Shown: positions 7,714-17,107 of the stretch, one piece after another
Layout of the letters: every line of letters starts with the position of its first letter
Position numbering within the stretch: the stretch's first letter is position 1
NCBI RefSeq assembly: GCF_009674485.1
Contig: NZ_WKJJ01000010.1
Span: forward strand, 62,001-126,000
Direction: 5' to 3'
Length of the DNA: 64,000 nucleotides
Source: Pseudoduganella rivuli
GTDB lineage: Bacteria > Pseudomonadota > Gammaproteobacteria > Burkholderiales > Burkholderiaceae_D
Made by a program: the position numbers and the translations under genes
The notes under the pieces: model-generated
Told to the model about the DNA's origin: nothing
Databases searched by the model: none
What the model saw: only the letters and a program-made list of their open reading frames with translations

Positions 7714-10700
7714 TTGCAGCACCGCCGTTCACTGTTCCTGCCGCGCCTGCGCCGCATCGCGGCCGCAGCAGCGCTTGCCTGCGCGGCAATGCCGGCCTGG
7801 GCAGTGGAGCACGTCACGCTGCAGCTGAAATGGCGCCACCAGTTCCAGTTCGCCGGCTATTACGCCGCACAAGACAAGGGGTATTACCGCGACGCGGGCC
7901 TGGAAGTGACATTACTTGAAGGCAAGCCTGACATCGATACCGTCCGCCCCGTGGTGGAAGGCCAGGCCCAGTATGGCGTCGGCAACAGTTCCTTGCTGCT
8001 GAAGCGGGCCGCAGGCGATCCTGTCGTGGTACTGGCGTCGATTTTCCAGCATTCGCCGGCCGTCCTGATTGCCCGTCGCGGCGACAAGGGGGAAGCGCTG
8101 AACCTGGCCGGCAAGCGCATCATGTTGTCACCCAGCAATGAGGAATTGCAGGCGTACCTGAACAATTTCGGCGTCACCAAGGACAAATACCAGCGCGTCC
8201 ACCACAGCTACAACCTGGACGATCTCATCAGCGGCAAGGTCGACGCGATGTCGGCTTACCTGACGTCCGCGCCCTACGTGCTGGACCGCGGCAACCTGAA
8301 ATACGACATCCTGTCGCCCCGCACCGCCGGCATCGATTTTTATGGCGACAACCTGTTCACCACGGAAAGCGAACTGCGCGAACATCCGCAGCGGGCAGCC
8401 GCCATGCGCGCCGCCACGTTGAAGGGATGGCAATATGCGATGGAACATCCCGGTGAAATTGCCGACCTGATCCGTGCGCGCTATCCGAGCAGCAATACGC
8501 GCGAACACTTGATGTACGAAGCGCAGCAGACCATTCCATTGCTGGAACAGCGCCTGATCGAGCTGGGCTACAGCAATCCGGAGCGGTGGCAAGCCATTGC
8601 GGCCACGTACGCCCAACTGGGCATGATGCCGGCCAACACCAGCCTGGACGGTTTCTTGTACCAGCCGCTGCCGGATTACCGCGCATGGCAATTCGGCGTC
8701 ACGCTGGCGGTCATGGTGTTGTTGTTTGGCGGCATCGCATGGTGGCGTATCCACCGCATGCAACTGGCGCTCAATGAGGCCACCGAGCGCGCCGTCAAGG
8801 CGGAGCGCCTGACCACGTTTGCACTGGAAGGCTCCGGCGAAGGCGTGTGGGACTGGCAACCGGTGGCCGATATCCTGACCCTGTCGCCCCGCTATTGCGA
8901 AATCCTCGGCTACCAACCGCAGGAATTCAAGCCCACCGTGCAGCAATTGCTCGACATGGTGCACCCGGATGACCGCAGCCGCGTCGACCAGGAATTCATG
9001 GTGCAGGCCGAGCGTCCCACTGACGGCAAGATCGGCTTGTCGTGCGAATTCCGCATCCGCTGCAAGGACGGCAGCTGGAAATGGGTGCTGGGCCGGGGCA
9101 TGGTCGTGACGCGCGGCGCCGATGGCCGCGCACTGCGCATGACCGGCACGCTGGGCGACATCAGCGACCGCGCGGCGGCCGAAGAAGCACGCGTGGCGGC
9201 GATCCTGGATGCGGCGCCGTCGGCCATGCTGGTGGCGGACCGCAATGGCATCGTGCGCCAGGCCAATCACGTCAGCGCGGAGTGCTTCGGCTACGACAGC
9301 ATGGCGGGATTGTCGCTGGACTTGCTGGTGCCGGATACCATGCGCAGCACGCCGGGCCGTCCGCGCGAACTGATGTCGCGCCCAGGCTTGCCGGGCCGCG
9401 TGCTGACCGCACACCGCAGCAACGGCAACCAGTTCCCGGCCATGGTGCACATCGCGCCGATCCAGCTGGCTGGCCAGGGCTTGTCGATTGTCTCGCTGCG
9501 CGACGTCACGCAACGCCAGCGTGCCGAGGAAGCCATGCAGGCATCCACGGAACGCTACCGCCAGATCGTGCAGACGGCGGCCGAAGGCATCTGGATGACC
9601 GATGCCCAGGACCGCACCACCTTCGTCAATCCCACCATGGCCCGCATGCTGGGCTATGAAGTGGAAGAAATGATCGACTTGCCGATGGCGTCCTTCATGG
9701 ATGACGACGGCCAGGCGTTGCTGCGCCAGCACCAGCGCCGCCGCCCGTCCGGCCAGGCCGAACAGGGCGATGTGCGTTTCTTCCGGAAAGACCACTCGAC
9801 CTTGTGGGGCTTGCTGTCGACCACGCAGGTCAACGATGAAACGGGCGCCTACGCCGGCATGCTGGCCATGATCACGGACATCACGGACCGCCGCCTGGCC
9901 GACCTGGCGCTGCGCAATTCAAGCCGCCGCATGGCGTCCGTGTTCAATGCCGTCACCAATGGACTGGTGGTCTTGAATGGCGACGGGCTGATCCTCGAAA
10001 GCAATGCCGCCGCCACGCGCATGCTGGGCGCGGCCGCCCAGCCCGGTGCGGGATTGTGGCCGGGTGTGCATGAAGACGGCAGCATCTTTGCGCGCGACGA
10101 ACACCCTGTCTACCTGGCGCTGGTATCGGGCCGCTCCGTACGTGACGTGGTGATGGGCGTGCACCAGCCCGACGGTACGCAATGCTGGCTGTCCGTCAAT
10201 GCCGAGCCGATGAAGGATGAACTGGGCGACACGCCGATGGCGGTGGTGGGACTGACCGACATCAGCTACCGCAAGCGCAGTGAGGATGCGCTGCGCCAGG
10301 GCGAACAGCGGCTGCAGGAAATCATCAAGATCATGCCGATCGGCTTGTACATCAAGTCGCCGGACGGCCGGTTCCAGTTGATGAACCCCGCGTGCGAAGC
10401 GCAATTCGGCTTCCGCTTCCATGAATTGAACAGCGGCGACGACTCGCCGTTCCATTCGCCGGACGTGGTGGCCATGATCCGAGCGCGCGACCGCGACACG
10501 TTTGCCGGCGGCGTGCTGGTCGATTACGAAGAAACCGTGTGGAATCCGACCTTGCGCGAACAGCGCCACCTGCGTACGTTCAAGAAGCCCGTGCTGGACG
10601 ACCAGGGCCAGCCCGCCTACCTGATCTGCATGTCGATCGACATCACGGACAGCAAGCGCGCCGAGCGCGAGTTGCGCGAATTGAACGAACACTTGGAAGA

Positions 10701-12342
10701 ACGGGTGGCGCGCCGCACGGAACAGCTGGACCAGGCCAAGCAACTGGCCGAGGAAGCCAGCCAGGCCAAGGGCCAGTTCCTCGCCAACATGAGCCACGAA
10801 ATCCGCACGCCGATGAACGGTGTGATCGGCATGGCCTACCTGGCGCTGAAAACCGACCTCGATCCGCGCCAGCGCGACTACCTGGAAAAGATCCGTTTCG
10901 CCGGCGAGCATTTGCTCGGCATCATTGACGACATCCTCGACATTTCCAAGATCGAAGCGGGCAAGCTGGAAATCGAGCACGTGGATTTCGCACTCGACCA
11001 CGTGATCCAGACCTTGACCACGGTGGTGGCGCCGAAAGCCGCCGGCAAAGGCTTGAACCTGGTATTCGATATCGACCCGAAACTGCCGCCCGTGTTGCGC
11101 GGCGATCCGCTGCGGCTGGGCCAGGTCCTGATCAATTACACCAACAACGCCATCAAGTTCAGCGACCAGGGCAACATCGTCGTCAAGGTGATCAACGTGC
11201 TGTCGGACACCAGCCAATGCCAGGTGCGCTTCGAAGTGCGCGACCACGGCATCGGCTTGTCCGAGCAGGAAATCTCCAAATTGTTCCAGTCGTTCCAGCA
11301 AGCCGATACGTCCACCACGCGCGAGCATGGCGGCACGGGGCTGGGATTGGCCATCTGCAAGCAACTGGCGCAATTGATGGGCGGCGAAGTGGGCGTGACC
11401 AGTACGCCGGGCGAAGGCAGCACGTTCTGGTTCACGGCGCTGCTGGGCGTGTCGAGCCGCGCGGTGCCGGAAATTATCAGTTCCGTCAGCGATGCGGCGG
11501 CCGAACTGGTCGCCAGCGCCCGCACGGCGGCCGTCATGCAATCGCTGAAGCATGCCCGCATCCTGCTGGTGGAAGACAATACGTTCAACCAGCAAATCGC
11601 GCTGGAAATGCTGGAGGAAGCGGGCACCTCCGTCTGCCTGGCCAACAATGGCGAGGAAGCGCTGGAATTGCTGCGCCAGGCCAGCTTCGACTGCGTCCTG
11701 ATGGATGTGCAAATGCCGCTGATGGACGGGCTGGAAGCGACCCGCCGCATCCGCGCCGATCCCCGGCTGGCGGACTTGCGCGTGCTGGCCATGACCGCCA
11801 CCGCCACCAGCGAAGACCGGGTGCGCTGCCTCGATGCCGGCATGGATGACTTCATTTCCAAGCCGATCCAGCCCGCGCTGATGTACCAGACCATTGCCAA
11901 CTGGCTGCCCGCGCAGCGCGTCGATGAAGCCGAAGCACGGGCCGCGCAGCGCCTCGGCGGCAGTTACAAGCCGACGCTGTCGGGCGACCCGGCCATTATC
12001 GATTTGTCCGTGCTGGCGCAGTTGCTGGGCTACCACCCGCAAAAGATCCGCAAGTTTGCGTTCAAGTTCCTGCACACCACCAAGGATGGCTTCGACGAAA
12101 TCGATGCCTGCATGAAGGCAGGCAACCTGGACCGCGTGCGCGAACTGGGCCACCGCATCAAGTCGGCCGCCCGCACGGTTGGCGCGCTAGGCATGGCCGA
12201 TCTGTGCGAAGATCTGGAGCACTTGCCCCACGAAGAAGCCGGCGCCATCCAGGCCCGCAACCTGATGGCCCGCTTGTGGCCGCTGCTGGACCTGGTCACG
12301 GAACAAATCATGACCAACACGACTTTTGCCAACGACGATTAA
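7714..12342 (+). CDS. Giant hybrid histidine kinase with periplasmic NMT1/THI5 sensor, five PAS domains, REC and HPt
   Basis: About 1542 residues. The TTG at 7714 is the best start: AGGGAAG lies 4 nt upstream, and it gives a typical signal sequence (QHRRSLFLPRLRRIAAAAALACAAMPAWA). Earlier in-frame starts would put 18 charged residues ahead of it. Order: NMT1/THI5-type solute-binding domain (about 30-320, 'LQLKWRHQFQFAGYYAAQDKGYY'), one TM (327-347), five PAS modules (about 365-985), coiled coil, HisKA with H1028 in 'NMSHEIRTPMN', HATPase with GTGLGL, REC with D1331, and HPt with H1480. This is a full phosphorelay in one chain. NMT1 domains bind thiamine-precursor-like or other small ligands, so it probably senses a periplasmic nutrient. 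A receiver-only protein follows at once and may be the output partner. Confidence 0.93.
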   Translation: MQHRRSLFLPRLRRIAAAAALACAAMPAWAVEHVTLQLKWRHQFQFAGYYAAQDKGYYRDAGLEVTLLEGKPDIDTVRPVVEGQAQYGVGNSSLLLKRAAGDPVVVLASIFQHSPAVLIARRGDKGEALNLAGKRIMLSPSNEELQAYLNNFGVTKDKYQRVHHSYNLDDLISGKVDAMSAYLTSAPYVLDRGNLKYDILSPRTAGIDFYGDNLFTTESELREHPQRAAAMRAATLKGWQYAMEHPGEIADLIRARYPSSNTREHLMYEAQQTIPLLEQRLIELGYSNPERWQAIAATYAQLGMMPANTSLDGFLYQPLPDYRAWQFGVTLAVMVLLFGGIAWWRIHRMQLALNEATERAVKAERLTTFALEGSGEGVWDWQPVADILTLSPRYCEILGYQPQEFKPTVQQLLDMVHPDDRSRVDQEFMVQAERPTDGKIGLSCEFRIRCKDGSWKWVLGRGMVVTRGADGRALRMTGTLGDISDRAAAEEARVAAILDAAPSAMLVADRNGIVRQANHVSAECFGYDSMAGLSLDLLVPDTMRSTPGRPRELMSRPGLPGRVLTAHRSNGNQFPAMVHIAPIQLAGQGLSIVSLRDVTQRQRAEEAMQASTERYRQIVQTAAEGIWMTDAQDRTTFVNPTMARMLGYEVEEMIDLPMASFMDDDGQALLRQHQRRRPSGQAEQGDVRFFRKDHSTLWGLLSTTQVNDETGAYAGMLAMITDITDRRLADLALRNSSRRMASVFNAVTNGLVVLNGDGLILESNAAATRMLGAAAQPGAGLWPGVHEDGSIFARDEHPVYLALVSGRSVRDVVMGVHQPDGTQCWLSVNAEPMKDELGDTPMAVVGLTDISYRKRSEDALRQGEQRLQEIIKIMPIGLYIKSPDGRFQLMNPACEAQFGFRFHELNSGDDSPFHSPDVVAMIRARDRDTFAGGVLVDYEETVWNPTLREQRHLRTFKKPVLDDQGQPAYLICMSIDITDSKRAERELRELNEHLEERVARRTEQLDQAKQLAEEASQAKGQFLANMSHEIRTPMNGVIGMAYLALKTDLDPRQRDYLEKIRFAGEHLLGIIDDILDISKIEAGKLEIEHVDFALDHVIQTLTTVVAPKAAGKGLNLVFDIDPKLPPVLRGDPLRLGQVLINYTNNAIKFSDQGNIVVKVINVLSDTSQCQVRFEVRDHGIGLSEQEISKLFQSFQQADTSTTREHGGTGLGLAICKQLAQLMGGEVGVTSTPGEGSTFWFTALLGVSSRAVPEIISSVSDAAAELVASARTAAVMQSLKHARILLVEDNTFNQQIALEMLEEAGTSVCLANNGEEALELLRQASFDCVLMDVQMPLMDGLEATRRIRADPRLADLRVLAMTATATSEDRVRCLDAGMDDFISKPIQPALMYQTIANWLPAQRVDEAEARAAQRLGGSYKPTLSGDPAIIDLSVLAQLLGYHPQKIRKFAFKFLHTTKDGFDEIDACMKAGNLDRVRELGHRIKSAARTVGALGMADLCEDLEHLPHEEAGAIQARNLMARLWPLLDLVTEQIMTNTTFANDD

Positions 12343-12358
12343 TACTGATACCCGATCG

Positions 12359-12793
12359 ATGCCACACTTGAACGACCGCGCCTCTGCCGCCGATCCCCTG
12401 CGCGTATTGCTGCTTGACGACGACCCATTCCAGCTGTCACTGCTGGAAGACATGTTGGAAGACCTGGGTGATTTCAATGTCGCCACCGCCAACCACTCGA
12501 AAGCCGCACTGGCGATGCTGCAAACGAACCCGCCCGATTTGATGGTGTGCGACTTGTCGATGCCGGACATGGATGGCATCGAATTCCTGCGCCACGTGGC
12601 GGAACACGGCTATACGGGCACCGTGGTGCTGTTGTCCGGCATGGAAAGCGGCGTCCTGAAAGCCGCGGAACGGCTGGCCATGGCGCAGGGCTTGACGATC
12701 CTGGGCGCCTGCGCCAAGCCGGTGGCGCTGGTGGAATTGAGCGACCTGGTCAACCTGGCCCGCATGCACCGCCGCCCCCGCCGCAGCGCATAA
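12359..12793 (+). CDS. Receiver-domain-only response regulator
   Basis: A 144-residue protein consisting of a single CheY-like receiver: acidic pocket DDD in 'LLLDDDPFQL', phospho-acceptor Asp in 'VCDLSMPDMDG', and a Lys in 'GACAKPVA' at the usual beta5 position. The ATG at 12359 lies 17 nt after the giant kinase's stop; a longer frame from a TTG at 12326 overlapping the kinase is possible but lacks a ribosome-binding site. There is no DNA-binding or enzymatic output domain. Such stand-alone receivers relay phosphate or act by protein contact. Position suggests it takes phosphate from the upstream HPt. The receiver sequence resembles those found fused to EAL domains elsewhere, but no EAL is present here. 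Confidence 0.85.
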   Translation: MPHLNDRASAADPLRVLLLDDDPFQLSLLEDMLEDLGDFNVATANHSKAALAMLQTNPPDLMVCDLSMPDMDGIEFLRHVAEHGYTGTVVLLSGMESGVLKAAERLAMAQGLTILGACAKPVALVELSDLVNLARMHRRPRRSA

Positions 12794-13060
12794 GTTTGTG
12801 GCAAGCTTGATATTAATCAATTTCCACGCGACAATTTGCGCAAAATCCGCACAGGCGGCAAAAATGCGTTATTATTTGAGCCATTCCCCGCCTGCTATCC
12901 GCTTGTCCACCACTTCCAGTCTGCCTTCCAAACCGTTGCACACTGTTGAATTCCTGGATACGGTCACCATTTGCAGCCTGTCATCCAGGCAGCCCCAGGA
13001 CGGCATCCAGAAACAAATGGCATAATCATCCAGGCGACATTCCCATAACGTGAGAACAAC

Positions 13061-13387
13061 ATGAGCGAAAACATCAAACACATCACCGACGCATCCTTCG
13101 AAGCCGACGTACTGAAATCCGACCGCCCTGTGCTGGTCGACTTCTGGGCTGAATGGTGCGGTCCTTGCAAGAGCATTGCCCCGATCCTGGAAGAAGTGGC
13201 CAAGGAATACGATGGCAAGCTGACCATCGCCAAACTGGATGTGGATTCGAACCAGGCCGTGCCGGCCAAGTTCGGTATTCGCGGCATCCCGACCCTGATT
13301 CTGTTCAAGAACGGTGTCGCCGCTGCCCAGAAAGTCGGCGCAATGGCCAAGGGCCAGCTGACGTCTTTCATCGACAGCAATATTTGA
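13061..13387 (+). CDS. trxA: Thioredoxin 1
   Basis: A 108-residue classical thioredoxin, the usual length. It has the redox-active motif WCGPCK (C33, C36), the conserved DFWAEWCGPC strand-helix, the cis-Pro loop 'IRGIPTLILFKNG', and no signal peptide, so it is cytoplasmic. It reduces protein disulfides and supplies ribonucleotide reductase and methionine sulfoxide reductase. It precedes rho by 146 bp, the same order as in many proteobacteria, where trxA and rho are neighbours. A 267-bp non-coding stretch lies upstream with an AT-rich core and a CATAAT hexamer at 13021-13026, which may be a -10 element. Confidence 0.97.
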   Translation: MSENIKHITDASFEADVLKSDRPVLVDFWAEWCGPCKSIAPILEEVAKEYDGKLTIAKLDVDSNQAVPAKFGIRGIPTLILFKNGVAAAQKVGAMAKGQLTSFIDSNI

Positions 13388-13533
13388 GTAATATTGTGTA
13401 AAATACGGCGGCGTTGCGCCCGCAGCGCTGTCCTAGATTGCAGGGAAGCGGACCATACCGTTTCCCGTTTTGATCAACCCCACGCAGTTCCCTCCCCTAC
13501 CTTTACTTTCCCGTCACGGGACACTCAGACAAT

Positions 13534-14796
13534 ATGCATCTATCTGAACTGAAGGCCTTACACGTCTCCCAGCTGTTGGAGATGGCGATCGGCCTGGATA
13601 TCGACAACGCGGCGCGCTTGCGCAAACAGGAATTGATGTTTGCAATCCTGAAAAAGCGCGCGAAAGCCGGCGAACAGATTTTCGGCGACGGCGCCCTGGA
13701 AGTGTTGCCAGATGGCTTCGGCTTCCTGCGCTCGCCAGACGCCAGCTACATGGCATCGACTGACGACATTTATATTTCTCCGTCGCAGATCCGACGCTTC
13801 AACCTGCACACCGGCGATTCCATCGAAGGTGAAGTGCGCACGCCGAAAGACGGCGAGCGCTATTTCGCCCTGGTCAAGGTAGACAAGGTCAACGGCGAAT
13901 CGCCGGAAGCCTCGAAACACCGCATCCTGTTTGAGAACCTGACGCCGCTGCACCCGAACGAGCCGCTGCGCCTGGAACGCGAAATGAACGGCGCGGAAAA
14001 CATCACGGGCCGTATCATCGACCTGATCGCGCCGATCGGAAAAGGCCAGCGCGGCTTGCTGGTGGCGTCGCCGAAATCCGGTAAATCCGTGATGCTGCAG
14101 CACATTGCGCACGCCATCACGGCCAACCATCCGGATGTCACGCTGATCGTGCTGCTGATCGACGAACGTCCCGAGGAAGTCACGGAGATGCAACGCTCGG
14201 TGCGCGGTGAAGTGGTGGCATCGACCTTCGACGAACCGGCCACCCGCCACGTGCAGGTTGCGGAAATGGTGCTGGAAAAAGCCAAGCGCCTGGTGGAAAT
14301 GAAGAAAGACGTGGTGATCCTGCTGGACTCGATCACCCGCCTGGCCCGCGCCTACAACACCGTCATCCCTGCCTCCGGCAAGGTGCTGACCGGTGGTGTC
14401 GACGCCAACGCGCTGCAGCGTCCGAAGCGCTTCTTCGGCGCCGCCCGTAACATCGAGGAAGGCGGTTCGCTGACCATCATCGCCACCGCGCTGATCGAAA
14501 CCGGTTCGCGCATGGACGACGTGATTTACGAAGAATTCAAGGGTACCGGCAACATGGAGGTGCACCTGGAGCGCCGCCTGGCCGAGAAACGTACTTATCC
14601 GTCGATCAACCTGAACAAATCGGGCACGCGCCGCGAAGAGTTGCTGATCAAGGCCGACCAGCTGCAAAAGATCTGGATCCTGCGCAAGCTGCTGTACTCG
14701 ATGGACGAGATCGAAGCGATGGAATTCATCCTCGACAAGATGAAGGCGACCAAGACCAACGTCGAGTTCTTCGACTTGATGCGCCGCGGCGGTTAA
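13534..14796 (+). CDS. rho: Transcription termination factor Rho
   Basis: A 420-residue hexameric RNA helicase (E. coli Rho is 419). An N-terminal helical domain ('MHLSELKALHVSQLLEMA') is followed by the cold-shock-like RNA-binding domain with 'GDGALEVLPDGFGFLRSP', then the RecA-like ATPase with P-loop 'ASPKSGKSVMLQ', Walker B 'VVILLDSITRLARAYN', and the R-loop region with 'GAARNIEEGGSLTIIATAL'. It binds C-rich rut sites and translocates to stop transcription. The 146-bp leader (13388-13533) includes TAAAAT at 13399-13404 as a possible -10 and could host autogenous Rho-dependent attenuation, which is known for rho in E. coli but not demonstrable here. Confidence 0.99.
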   Translation: MHLSELKALHVSQLLEMAIGLDIDNAARLRKQELMFAILKKRAKAGEQIFGDGALEVLPDGFGFLRSPDASYMASTDDIYISPSQIRRFNLHTGDSIEGEVRTPKDGERYFALVKVDKVNGESPEASKHRILFENLTPLHPNEPLRLEREMNGAENITGRIIDLIAPIGKGQRGLLVASPKSGKSVMLQHIAHAITANHPDVTLIVLLIDERPEEVTEMQRSVRGEVVASTFDEPATRHVQVAEMVLEKAKRLVEMKKDVVILLDSITRLARAYNTVIPASGKVLTGGVDANALQRPKRFFGAARNIEEGGSLTIIATALIETGSRMDDVIYEEFKGTGNMEVHLERRLAEKRTYPSINLNKSGTRREELLIKADQLQKIWILRKLLYSMDEIEAMEFILDKMKATKTNVEFFDLMRRGG

Positions 14797-14812
14797 GCCT
14801 TTACGGGGGGCG

Positions 14813-14841
14813 TTTACGCTCCCCGGCAACCGTTGTATAAT
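14813..14841 (+). promoter_or_regulatory. Predicted sigma70 promoter of rpmE2
   Basis: TTTACG (14813-14818), a 17-nt spacer, and a consensus TATAAT (14836-14841) lie about 100 bp before the rpmE2 ATG. A hairpin (GGGGGGCG/CGCTCCCC, about 14805-14824) just after the rho stop overlaps the -35 element. The leader RNA of about 95 nt leaves room for autogenous control by L31, which I infer only by analogy. Confidence 0.65.
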
Positions 14842-14943
14842 CGCAGGTTGTTTTTAACCCCAGGCAAGTGGGCGGCAATCGGGTCGAGATGCAGTAGTGA
14901 CCGCCGAAGTGCTGTTTGGCTACCTACACTTAGAGAGAAGCAC

Positions 14944-15213
14944 ATGAAAGTCGATACCCATCCAGAATACCGCGAAATCCTGTTCCACGACGTGTCCTGC
15001 GATTTCAAATTCATCACCCGTTCGACCATCCAGACCCGTGAGACCATCACCCACGAAGGTAAAGAATACCCACTGGTGAAGATCGAGGTTTCGTCGGAAT
15101 CGCACCCGTTCTACACCGGCCAGCACAAGATCGTCGACACCGCCGGTCGCGTGGAAAAATTCCGCCAGAAGTTCGGCAAAGTCGGTTCGAAAACCGCCGT
15201 TGCAGCAGGCTAA
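14944..15213 (+). CDS. rpmE2: Ribosomal protein bL31, type B (zinc-independent paralogue form)
   Basis: An 89-residue type-B L31 (YkgM-like). It has the family's 'HPEYREILFHDVSCDFKFITRST' N-terminus and 'SHPFYTGQHKIVDTAGRVEKF' C-terminus. The CxxC zinc ribbon of the C+ form is missing; only one cysteine is seen. Zinc-free L31 usually replaces the zinc form during zinc limitation, but in many betaproteobacteria it is the copy linked to rho. GAGAG lies 8 nt upstream of the ATG. The gene is followed by a strong intrinsic terminator. No Zur-like operator was found by eye in the promoter. Confidence 0.96.
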   Translation: MKVDTHPEYREILFHDVSCDFKFITRSTIQTRETITHEGKEYPLVKIEVSSESHPFYTGQHKIVDTAGRVEKFRQKFGKVGSKTAVAAG

Positions 15214-15230
15214 TCAGCCTCGCAGCACGA

Positions 15231-15259
15231 AAAAAGGCAGCCTCGGCTGCCTTTTTTTT
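15231..15259 (+). terminator. Intrinsic terminator after rpmE2
   Basis: GGCAGCC/GGCTGCC forms a GC stem with flanking A and T runs (AAAAA before, eight T after), ending 46 bp after the rpmE2 stop. The A-run on the left would also give a U-run on the opposite strand. Confidence 0.92.
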
Positions 15260-15316
15260 CACCCGCCATGCGTCACTGCGTCATACTCTTGTTTCTTCCT
15301 TAAGCCTTAGTTCCCG

Positions 15317-17047
15317 ATGAAGCCAGTCCGTCTTCCCGCCGCCGCCACTCTTGCGCTGCCCCGCTGGGCGCTGTTCGCCCTGGGCATGCTGTATATCCTG
15401 CCGGGCCTGATCGGCCGCGAACCGTGGAAGAATGACGATGCCGCCAGTTTTGGCGTGATGTGGACGATGGCGCACGGCACGTGGCAAGATTGGCTGTGGC
15501 CCAACATTGCCGGCCTGTCCATCCCCGATGAAGGCCCGCTGGCGTTCTGGTTCGGCGCGCTGTGCATCAAGCTGTTCGGCTGGCTGCTGGGCGACGTGCT
15601 GGCAGCCCGCGTGGCCACCGTGGGCGTGTTCCTGCTGGGCACCCTGTCGCTGTGGTACGTGACGTTTGCGCTGGGCCGCCGCCAGGATGCCCAGCCATTG
15701 AAGCTGGCCTTTGGCGGCCAACCGGACCCCGATTCCTTTGGCCGCACGCTGGCCGACGCCGCCGTCCTGATTTACCTGGGTTGCCTGGGCTTGATGGTGC
15801 ACAGCCACATGACCACGTCCGAGCCGCTGCAGGTATCGCTGCTGGCGCTGACCTTGTACCGCTCCGTGCGCTACATGGAATTGCCGTCGCTGCGCAACGC
15901 GGCGCTGATCGGCATGGCGCTGGGCCTGATGGCGCTGGCGCGTGGCTGGGTCGCTCCCGCCTTCTTTACGCTGGCGCTGCTGCTGTGCGGCGCTTTCCTG
16001 GAAAAACCGCTGGGCCGCACGATGCGCGACCTGGCCCTGGCCATCGCTGTCGCCGCGCTGCTGATCGCGCCGTGGGCCATCGCCTCGTCCATGGCGCAGC
16101 CGTATGGCGCGTCGCCGCTGCCGGGCTGGATGCAGTGGAATTATGCGCAACTGGCGCTGCTGTCCGGTAATTCCGTGCGCTATTTCTTCCGCGTGGGCAT
16201 GTGGTTCTTCTGGCCGGCGTGGCCGTTTGCGGGCTGGGCCATTTATGCGTGGCGGCGCCAGAAGCGCGTGCTGCACATCGTGGTGCCGGTGACGTTCGTC
16301 AGCATGGCCGCGCTGCTGGCGCTGTTCCATCCCGCGCCCGAGCAAGGCCAGTTGCTGCTGTTGCTGCCGCCGCTGGCCATCATGGCGGCCTTTGGCTTGC
16401 TGACCATGAAACGGGGCGCCATCAACGCCATCGACTGGTTCTCCGTCATGGTGCTGACCCTGTGCGCCGCCACGTTGTGGCTGTTCTGGAACGCCAAGCT
16501 GAACGGCTGGCCCGCCAAGGCGTCGCATAACGCGCTGAAGCTGGTGCCGGGCTTCGTGCCGCAATTCGACACCATGGCCGTGCTGGTGGCCGTTTTGGCC
16601 ACGACAGGCTGGTTCGTGCTGGTGCACTGGCGCCTGTCGCGCCGCCCGTCCGTGCTGTGGCGCGCTGTCGTGCTGTCGTCCGGCGGCGTGATCCTGGTCT
16701 GGATCCTGCTGATGACGCTGTTCCTGCCGGACATGAACTACAGCAAGAGCTACGCCACCGTGGCGCGCCAGGCGGCGTCCAGTTTGCCGGCCGATACCGA
16801 TTGCATCGAATCCAATGCCGGTCCCGCGCAACGCGCGTCGTTCGCTTATTTCGGCCACTTGCCGTTTGTCGGCGTCAAGGGCGGGCGCTGCAACGTCTTG
16901 CTGCTGCAGGATAATTTGCGTGTGCCGGATGAGCAGGAAATCGTGCCGGCCTACCGCGCGCCGCACTGGACCCTGCTGTGGGAAGGTCGCCGCATTTCCG
17001 ACCGCCAGGAACGGTTCCGCCTGTACCGTCGCGGCGCGCCGGAATAA
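15317..17047 (+). CDS. GT39/ArnT-like polytopic membrane glycosyltransferase
   Basis: A 576-residue inner-membrane protein with about 11-12 hydrophobic segments. The early motif 'GREPWKNDDAASFG' places acidic residues (ND D) in the first periplasmic loop, as in the ArnT/PMT (GT39/GT83) superfamily, where this loop binds the polyprenyl-phosphate sugar donor. The C-terminal soluble part, about residues 490-576, has Cys residues and probably lies in the periplasm. Members transfer 4-amino-arabinose to lipid A or sugars to proteins; the acceptor here is unknown. It stands alone between the rpmE2 terminator and an SBP gene. No arn genes are in the window, so a lipid A role is not supported. Confidence 0.85.
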   Translation: MKPVRLPAAATLALPRWALFALGMLYILPGLIGREPWKNDDAASFGVMWTMAHGTWQDWLWPNIAGLSIPDEGPLAFWFGALCIKLFGWLLGDVLAARVATVGVFLLGTLSLWYVTFALGRRQDAQPLKLAFGGQPDPDSFGRTLADAAVLIYLGCLGLMVHSHMTTSEPLQVSLLALTLYRSVRYMELPSLRNAALIGMALGLMALARGWVAPAFFTLALLLCGAFLEKPLGRTMRDLALAIAVAALLIAPWAIASSMAQPYGASPLPGWMQWNYAQLALLSGNSVRYFFRVGMWFFWPAWPFAGWAIYAWRRQKRVLHIVVPVTFVSMAALLALFHPAPEQGQLLLLLPPLAIMAAFGLLTMKRGAINAIDWFSVMVLTLCAATLWLFWNAKLNGWPAKASHNALKLVPGFVPQFDTMAVLVAVLATTGWFVLVHWRLSRRPSVLWRAVVLSSGGVILVWILLMTLFLPDMNYSKSYATVARQAASSLPADTDCIESNAGPAQRASFAYFGHLPFVGVKGGRCNVLLLQDNLRVPDEQEIVPAYRAPHWTLLWEGRRISDRQERFRLYRRGAPE

Positions 17048-17107
17048 GCACGGCCACACGATTCGTCTTGGCAACTTTCCCAGGGGCCATGCTATGCTGT
17101 TCTCACA

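Noticed and set aside
14944..15213. Zur-regulated zinc-sparing L31
   Set aside because: The protein is the zinc-free form, but the promoter at 14813-14841 shows no Zur-like palindrome by eye and linkage to rho suggests constitutive use, so I make no claim of zinc regulation.
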